NCBI GenBank assembly: GCA_025677825.1
Contig: JAIXMO010000001.1
Coordinates: forward strand, 744,001-808,000
From: Helicostylum pulchrum
Lineage: Eukaryota > Mucoromycota > Mucoromycetes > Mucorales > Mucoraceae
Reading direction: 5' to 3'
Length of the DNA: 64,000 nucleotides
In this document: one piece after another, positions 57,628-64,000 of the stretch
Numbering within the stretch: the first letter of the stretch is position 1
Layout: each line of letters opens with the position of its first letter
Position numbers and translations under genes: made by a program
Notes under the pieces: generated by a model
The model's database searches: none
The model's input: the letters and a program-made list of their open reading frames with translations, nothing else
What the model was told of the DNA's origin: nothing

Positions 57628-60212
57628 ATGGAAAATAAATCAAATAAAGATTATAAAAAGAATCAGTTTTTATCTCAAGATGATCAAATAATTCATAAGG
57701 AAACATTTGATGATTCTGTAGAAAAGCAACATGTAGAACATTTAGAGAATAAATACGAGGAAGAAGATATTGATATACAAGTTGTAAATGAGTTAGCTAC
57801 TGTACAAGATGATACAACTTTACCTTGTTATACTGTTCGTGTATTTGTTACTGGTATTGTAAGTAGATGTTAACAGCATACCTAGATACAAAATTTAAAA
57901 TTAACATCCAAAAAAAAAAGGCATTAGCATGTTTAAGTTCATCAGTATATCAACTGATGGTATTTAAACCTGTTGGATTACCTTTAACAAATACATTTAT
58001 GCTTATGATAGCGTATGTATTCTGTAATGCCTGGGCCCGATATTTACCCAAAGGCGGATGGTTGAACCCGGGGCCATTCAATGTAAAAGAACATACATGC
58101 ATTTATGTAATTGTATCTGCCGCCAATACTTCAGCCTATGCCACGAATATATTGGCGGCTCAAAATCTTTATTATAGTAACGCCCCAGGTCCGGCAGGAT
58201 CCATCTTTTTACTTTTAGCAACTCAAATGGTCGGTTACGGCATTGCTGGTCAACTCCGAAACTTTCTTGTTTATCCTGCCAATATGATCTGGCCAACTTC
58301 TTTACCTACTGTTTCATTACTACGAACGTTAAATGGAAGCCAGCAAGAGTCAAGGTGGAGAACTCGGTTCTTTTTTATGGTGTTTACTGGAATCTTTATT
58401 TACGAATTCATTCCACAATATATGATGCCATTATTGGGTGGTATCTCGATTATTTGTCTTGCAAAGAATGACTCGGTTTGGGTGCAACGTTTGTTTGGTG
58501 GGCTGGCTGTAAATGAAGGATTGGGTATACTTCAATTTAGCTTTGATTGGAACTATCTTTCGAATTTAAACCCGTTAGTATTGCCTCTGTGGGTTCAGTT
58601 GAATATTTACTTTGGAATATTGCTGTTATGGATATTGGCCCCTTTGGTATTTTATTATAATGTTTGGAACGCCCAGAGCTTTCCTTTTTTGTCAAACTCT
58701 ATCTTTCAATTATTACCGAATGGTACTTCCGTTATCTATCCTCAACATAAGGTATTAAACCCTGATAACTCTTTAAATGAAACCGCGTTAGAAGAAGTAG
58801 GTAGACCTCATTTTGCTAGTATATCGGCCATTCAATACATCTTTATAAACTTTGCAGTTACAGCATCCATCACCCACATCGCTTTATTTCATGGAAAACA
58901 AATTAAAACTAGTTTTAAAGCGATTATAAAAGATATGAAACGAAAAAAAGGAGAAGCAGTAGAAGAACACATGGATCCTCATATGCGCATGATGTCGTTT
59001 TATAAAGAGGTACCCACATGGTGGTATTATGTTGTTTATTTTGGCGGAATCGGATTAAATATAGCTATTGCTTATATTAATAACAGCCAATTACCTTGGT
59101 GGGGAGTCATCTTGGCAATTTTTATGTCAACTATCTTATCTTTACCTTTAAACATGATTACTGCTTTAACCGGAAGTGGATTTGGATTAAATGTGTTTGC
59201 TGAAATGATTTGTGGTTTTGTATTGCCTGGATTACCAGGTAAAATTATTTCAATAGTTTTTTGTTTTTTGTTTTATTTAAATGTTTTTTCTAGTGGCCAA
59301 TATGTACTTTAAAACGTTGGGTTATAATACGCTAAGCCAAGCCGGTACTATGGCATGCGATTTGAAAATTGGTCATTATTTAAAGGTTCCTCCCCGTGCT
59401 ATCTTTTTAAACCAAATGCTGGGTACATTAATCGGTTGTATATTCAATTATATTGTAAACCATGTACGTTGAATATTTACAAATACATATAAAGAATATC
59501 GCTAATACTTTTTTTTTTCTAAAAAAAAAATAGAGTGTCGTAAATTCTCAAAGACAAGTGTTATTAGATCCTGTAGGAAGCAATATTTGGAACGGTTCCT
59601 CACCCCAAACAATTAATTCAGCTGCTATTACTTGGGGGGCTATCGGACCATTACATATGTTTGGACCTGGAACAGACTACTATATTATCCTTTGGGCATT
59701 TTTGGTAAAATAAATACATATATACATATACATATATAGGAGGTATAATCACTAACTTCAACAAAAGATTGGATTTGTTTTACCTGTACCTTGCTGGTAC
59801 CTTCATAGACGCTTTCCAACGATTGGTTACAAGTATGTTAATATTCCCATGGTATTAGTAGGTATGACAATTATTCCTGGAGCAGCCAGTAGCTGGATTA
59901 CGGTTTCTTTTATTCTGATCGTGGTGTCACAGTTTTACATCAAAAGACGTCATACAGCTTGGTTTGTCAAGTACAATTACTTGATTTCAACAGCTTTGGA
60001 TTCAGGTACATCGTTGATGGTATTTATTATTGCTATGGCCTTGTACGGAGGAGCAAGTGGTGTATCTTATCCATTTCCTTCTTGGTGGGGTAACAGAACT
60101 GGTAAGTTTTATTCCACTGCATAAGTAAATGAAGTACTTATTTTGCGTAACTCTTTTTTTTTTTTTAGATCTTAAATACATTGATCAATGCTGTGCAAAT
60201 TGTGTAAAATAA
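57628..60212 (+). CDS. OPT-family oligopeptide transporter
   Basis: Exons 57628-57858, 57921-59238, 59294-59463, 59534-59704, 59768-60101 and 60169-60212 give 755 residues. An acidic cytosolic N-terminus (about 75 residues) precedes many hydrophobic segments. Family motifs are WLNPGPFNVKEH, ANTSAYATNILAAQNLYY, the K-I-x3-Y-x-K-[VI]-PPR block (KIGHYLKVPPRAIF) and a late FVLPVPCWYL. OPT proteins import tetra- and pentapeptides, glutathione or metal chelates with protons at the plasma membrane. The substrate is not readable. The first intron ends AAAAAG|GC, an A-rich acceptor. The Cys-containing C-terminus (QCCANCVK) is common in yeast-type OPTs. Confidence 0.92.
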
Positions 60213-60372
60213 ATAAAAAAGTATACTTTTTTTTCTGGCTGTTTTTTGTTTAATTCTTACTCGATTGAAGTCATTTAGCTATAAATATGAGAGTACTTTT
60301 TTAATTACTAACATCCATGTTATTTTAAAATCAAAAGTACACATCTTTATTCATTTTTGCTTTTTACAATAT

Positions 60373-61671
60373 TTAAGTTAATGCTCGTAAAAACTCTGGG
60401 TAACAAGTCATTGGATCGTTGAAATCTATAGATTAAGAAACGATTAGTAAAAATAAAATGATTACCATGCTAAAAAGTTATATAATTTGATACTGTACCC
60501 ATATTTACTTCAGGATTACAAGAGCACTTATCGCGGAACTCTGGTTCGGTAGGACAATGCGTATAAGCTGTGTGTTTGTATCCAATATCGTTAAAGAAAT
60601 GGAACTCGTCTTTACGGAGCATCAAAGAAGCAGCAATCGAATGTACAGGTGCATCTCCCCAACGTTCATAAAAGAACCCACCCTTTTGATCCAAATAACT
60701 AAACAATTTTAAATAATCGTTGGATCTCCAAAGATCAAGAGAAGCAATCTCGAAATTGGTCCAGAAATGACATCCGTTATAACTAGCTCCGTTGTTATCT
60801 GTAACAAATTTAACCAATGAGTTTTGCTTGTTGGGCCAACGGTTAGCTACGTCTGGGTTTTCGGCACGGAAATCCATAACTGTGTCCCAAAGTGAAGGTA
60901 CTGTTGCAATGAACTCTCTGAAAGCAATATTGAAACCTATTTATGTATGTTAGTTTGATCGTCATATTATCTTATCTCTCTCTCTTTTTTTTTTTACCAT
61001 ATTTCTTTCCATTGTTTCTCATAAATTTAAAGACATCATAATCAACATCACAGTAATAGTCTACATCAGGTTCAATACGCCAATAATAATCGTATTCATC
61101 CAACAAGGGGTGTCTGAAAAAGAATCCACTTTGGAATCTATAATATACAAGATACTGATAAATAACAGTTACTTTACAACAACAAAAAAACTTTTTTAAT
61201 TATTTACCTGCACATATGTCTATAAGATTCACTATCAGCATAAGGAATATTCAACTTGGTCATTTCATTCCTACATTCGGTAGCATAGGTTTTATTGATA
61301 TGATCTGGGTAACCCCACATTTGATGATCAATTTTACCATATTTGGTTTGGGACTTTGTAAGGGCAGAAGTAGTCTCGATAAATTCGGGAGTGAATTCGT
61401 CATCATTCAAAAATACATAGGGGTAACCGAATTTACCATTAAATGTCTTTTCGATCTGTCGAATGGTAGAGGCAATACCATCTAATTCCCGGTTTCGGAC
61501 AAGTACTACAAAACAAGCCTTGACTGGATCGTTGTTACTGACAGAAGTCATGTCTACATTAATTGTTGTATACCCAATCGTATAAAAGGTTCGAATAGAT
61601 AACAGAACAAGTATAATACCAGCCGTCAAAAGTACCAACGGCGTGGTTTTATTTCCTTTCAACCACCTCAT
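60373..61671 (-). CDS. Alpha-1,2-mannosyltransferase, KRE2/MNT1 family (GT15)
   Basis: Exons, in transcript order, are 61671-61208, 61137-60998, 60936-60499 and 60425-60373, giving 364 residues. It is a type II Golgi protein: short basic N-terminus, one membrane segment (about residues 11-30), then the lumenal catalytic domain. GT15 blocks are CFVVLVRNRELDG, YPYVFLNDDEFT, YRHMCRFQSGFFFRHP, WRIEPDVDYYCDVDYDVF and the nucleophile region CHFWTNFEIASL, then YERWGDAPVHS. It adds alpha-1,2-mannose from GDP-mannose to O- and N-glycans of wall proteins. All joins preserve frame. Convergent with the OPT gene, 160 bp apart. Confidence 0.93.
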
Positions 61672-62203
61672 TTAAGTTTTTTTTTTAACGAAAAGAAAGA
61701 AAAAAAGAAAGAAAAAAAGAAAGAAAAAAGAAAAGAAAAGAAAAGAAAAGAAAAGAAAAATATGGGCATCAAAGCAGATGCTTTTTGAGTTGGACTTGAA
61801 AAAAAAAAGCCTAAAAAAAGATTTAAGGTGACCAACGCAATAACGCCAAGGATTACCGAAATGGTAAAAGCTTATTTCACTCTCTTTTTCATTAAAAAAA
61901 GGGCATCTTATATACAAAAAGGACGTTCTATGTGGCTAAAGATAGAAGTTTACAGTGGTACGGGATTAATAAATGAAGTAATCATAACTAAACTAAAAAG
62001 AGGCGATTCAATATATTGATCGCATGTCGTCATAACGCTACATAATCTTAAAAAAAAGATCGACAGAGAAAAAAAAACTGCAATTAAACATATTACAGCT
62101 GAGTGGTTTCTTAATGAGCGCTAGGCTTTCAAAAGAAAGGAAAGAAAAAGTAAATATCCATTTGAAAAAAACCTCAAATGATATACCACAGATTAATAAA
62201 AAA
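61672..62203. other. Intergenic between MNT1-type gene and element copy D
   Basis: The upstream region of the mannosyltransferase gene. It has a purine-rich microsatellite near its left end and no coding frame with family character. Confidence 0.45.
61690..61760 (+). repeat. (GAAAA)n purine-rich microsatellite
   Basis: A run of GAAA/GAAAA units, almost free of pyrimidines, lies just upstream of the mannosyltransferase start. It is read directly from sequence. Confidence 0.9.
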
Positions 62204-63995
62204 GCTCTATTTAAAGGTGGCCCTTATTATCGAGCAGTGAATAATTTACTTCTAAAGAAAAAAGCTCACTGAGATACCTGAGTTTAAATAATCGCTCACA
62301 TAAGAAATCACTGCTAAAATTGGCAGTTATAATAGATATTGGTTTTTATTTTTTAAAGAAACAGGAAACGCTTTTTGGACCCAGGTTTTTTAATAAAAAA
62401 TAGGTGTTTTAACTATATCTTGGATAAAAAAAATTAAAAACGAACTTTTTTTGTTTTTTTTCAATTTTCATTTCTGGGGGTCAACCCCTTTTGAGTTTTT
62501 GTGGTTATTTTATAATTACTCCGGGTCCAATTTTTTATCTTTGTGGAAAAAACATGGATAGCATAGAACTTGTTTAGACACTTTTAATCCATTTTGAATC
62601 ATACTTTTAATGCAAAAACTAAAAGAGTAATCGCTGTTTTTGACGTTTTTTTTTTTTTTGGGAAAAAAATACACTTTTTTAGTGTAACATCGTGTAACCA
62701 TTTTCAGAGCTTCGCGATGATGTAAAATGTAGTTTTTTATTACCGTGTTTGGTTATGGCACCGAATGTAGATATTTAAAAACTATATATTGGATTTTCAT
62801 AAAAGAAAGTGCTACATCTAAAACTGGGCGAGAAAACGCGCTTTAAAGAAATGGCCATTTTAAGGACCGCCTAACTCAAAATTCAGCGAAAAAAAAACGT
62901 CTAAAACGGTGATTACTCGGTCAGTATTTTTTTTACAAATATACTTACAGATGGGTTAAATGCGTCTAAACGAACACTATATTATCATTGTTTTTTACAC
63001 AGAAAAAGCCAAATTGGATCGGAAGCAATTTCAAAATAACCTCAAAGACACAATAGGGGTGTTGACCCCCCAAAATGGTCAAAAACGATCAAAAATGATC
63101 GACTGAAGGAAAAAATTAAAAATCGAGAAAAATATAAAACAACATGCAGTTTTCAATTTTGGTATTAGAGAAAAAATTATAAGGAGTAACTTTTACGAAG
63201 TAACTTGGAAAAAAGAGCCATTTCCTGATGTTTAATCATACAATGAAAACATCTTATTTCGATCACCGTAAAAGTGACTTTTTTTAGAAGTTACTTCTAA
63301 ACATTTACTTAAAAAGACGCGTTTTTAAGAGAATAATGGACGAACAATAACAAATTACAATAGTTTAAATAGTTCTCGAACTCTTCCAAGTTATTGTATA
63401 AAAAAATATGCTGTGTATCTTTTTCTGCAAGAGCTCAAACATTAAAATTATGTTGAATTCTATTAAATTTTTTATTGATGTCAATTAAAATAGTACAAAG
63501 CTACTTATTGGAATACCACATAGTAAACTGCTAGCTACAATATATAGGACTAAAAAGAATCTTTATATTCATTTTATTTGATTTATACTGCATTCCTTTT
63601 CAATATTTCATCACTTTGCAACAGTCTGTATTTAATTACTTTTCCTAGTTAAATTTCTAAAGATTCACTGCTGATATTCGCTCTATTCAAGTATAGATTG
63701 ATTGTCTTTATACTTTAATTACTTTGTAAGGTTTATTTTAGTATTCTCTCTCTATCAGTTTGATTATTATCCCTTTGTTTTAATAATATCGATTTGATTG
63801 TACACTTTGAAGACTAGACGCTTTTATATGAGTTAAATAAGACTTTTTATTATTATCAATTTTAAATTTATTTTATATATTTGGTAGCTTTGTGAAGTTG
63901 GATTCCACCCTTAAATCGAATAGTGGTGAGAGAGGTGTTTAAATCGATCCTATCACCCTTAAGTCAGGTCACTCATAAATAGATCTGCTACTGTA
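62204..63995 (+). mobile_element. Non-autonomous terminal-inverted-repeat element, copy D
   Basis: Same orientation as copy A and nearly identical to the reverse complement of copy C. Its right end is intact (...AGATCTGCTACTGTA, ending 63995). The first 9 bases of the left end are replaced by A-rich sequence (AAAAAAGCTCTATTTA), so the left terminus is damaged. The internal inverted arms (near 62477-62491 and 63055-63072) are present. Identity with C continues for at least five bases past the right end (TCTCA) up to the window edge. Confidence 0.82.
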
Positions 63996-64000
63996 TCTCA

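Noticed and set aside
1..64000. CRISPR array, prophage, or bacterial operon
   Set aside because: Introns in nearly every gene and eukaryotic signals throughout; no regularly spaced direct repeats with unique spacers were seen.

Overview
The window looks like nuclear DNA of a fungus in the Mucoromycota, probably Mucorales. It is strongly AT-rich. Nearly every gene is broken by short introns (about 45-120 bases, GT...AG). It holds fungal marker genes: a GPI-anchored chitin-deacetylase-like protein, a GT15 mannosyltransferase, a GH18 chitinase, a secreted ML-domain lipid-transfer protein and an OPT transporter. The family resemblance of several proteins points the same way, but I have not matched the window to a named species. 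I placed all exon boundaries by hand from frame, splice signals and family continuity.

Layout. 1-10.6 kb is gene-dense: a GATA-like/PHD protein (cut by the window edge), a degenerate NodB-domain protein, bleomycin hydrolase, a small I78 protease inhibitor, an MIT-domain protein, an ML-domain protein and the mitochondrial phosphate carrier. 10.6-13.2 kb is repeat-rich. Copper amine oxidase lies at 13.7-15.9 kb, followed by a 5.7-kb stretch with no recognisable gene. 21.7-24.7 kb holds a low-complexity protein and eIF2B gamma, then comes another 3-kb empty stretch. 27.8-32.4 kb holds a tandem CCCH zinc-finger protein, an mpaB-like oxygenase and a decayed tandem copy of it. 36.2-51.2 kb is gene-dense again: Dpb4, D-2-hydroxyglutarate dehydrogenase, a divergent Rho GTPase, a TPX2-like protein, dienelactone hydrolase, C1D/Rrp47, an MTM1-type carrier, a METTL21-like methyltransferase, a chitinase, an ADCK1/MCP2 kinase-like protein and mitofissin (Atg44). 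51.2-55.4 kb is full of transposon debris. 55.6-61.7 kb holds Elongin A, an OPT transporter and a KRE2/MNT1 mannosyltransferase.

The most striking non-genic structure is a family of four related, non-coding elements of about 1.6-1.8 kb. Copies A and D are on the plus strand and copies B and C on the minus strand. The one complete copy (C) has terminal inverted repeats starting TACAGTAGC and a TA target-site pattern. Every copy carries a large internal inverted repeat centred on GGGGTCAACCCC, so it could fold back on itself. C and D look nearly identical and lie in opposite orientation around Elongin A, OPT and MNT1.

The genes are mostly unrelated housekeeping loci and do not form a pathway cluster. 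Two loose themes are visible. Mitochondrial functions recur (phosphate carrier, D2HGDH, MTM1-type carrier, and ADCK1/MCP2 immediately followed by mitofissin). Cell-wall and secretory functions also recur (CDA-like, chitinase, mannosyltransferase).
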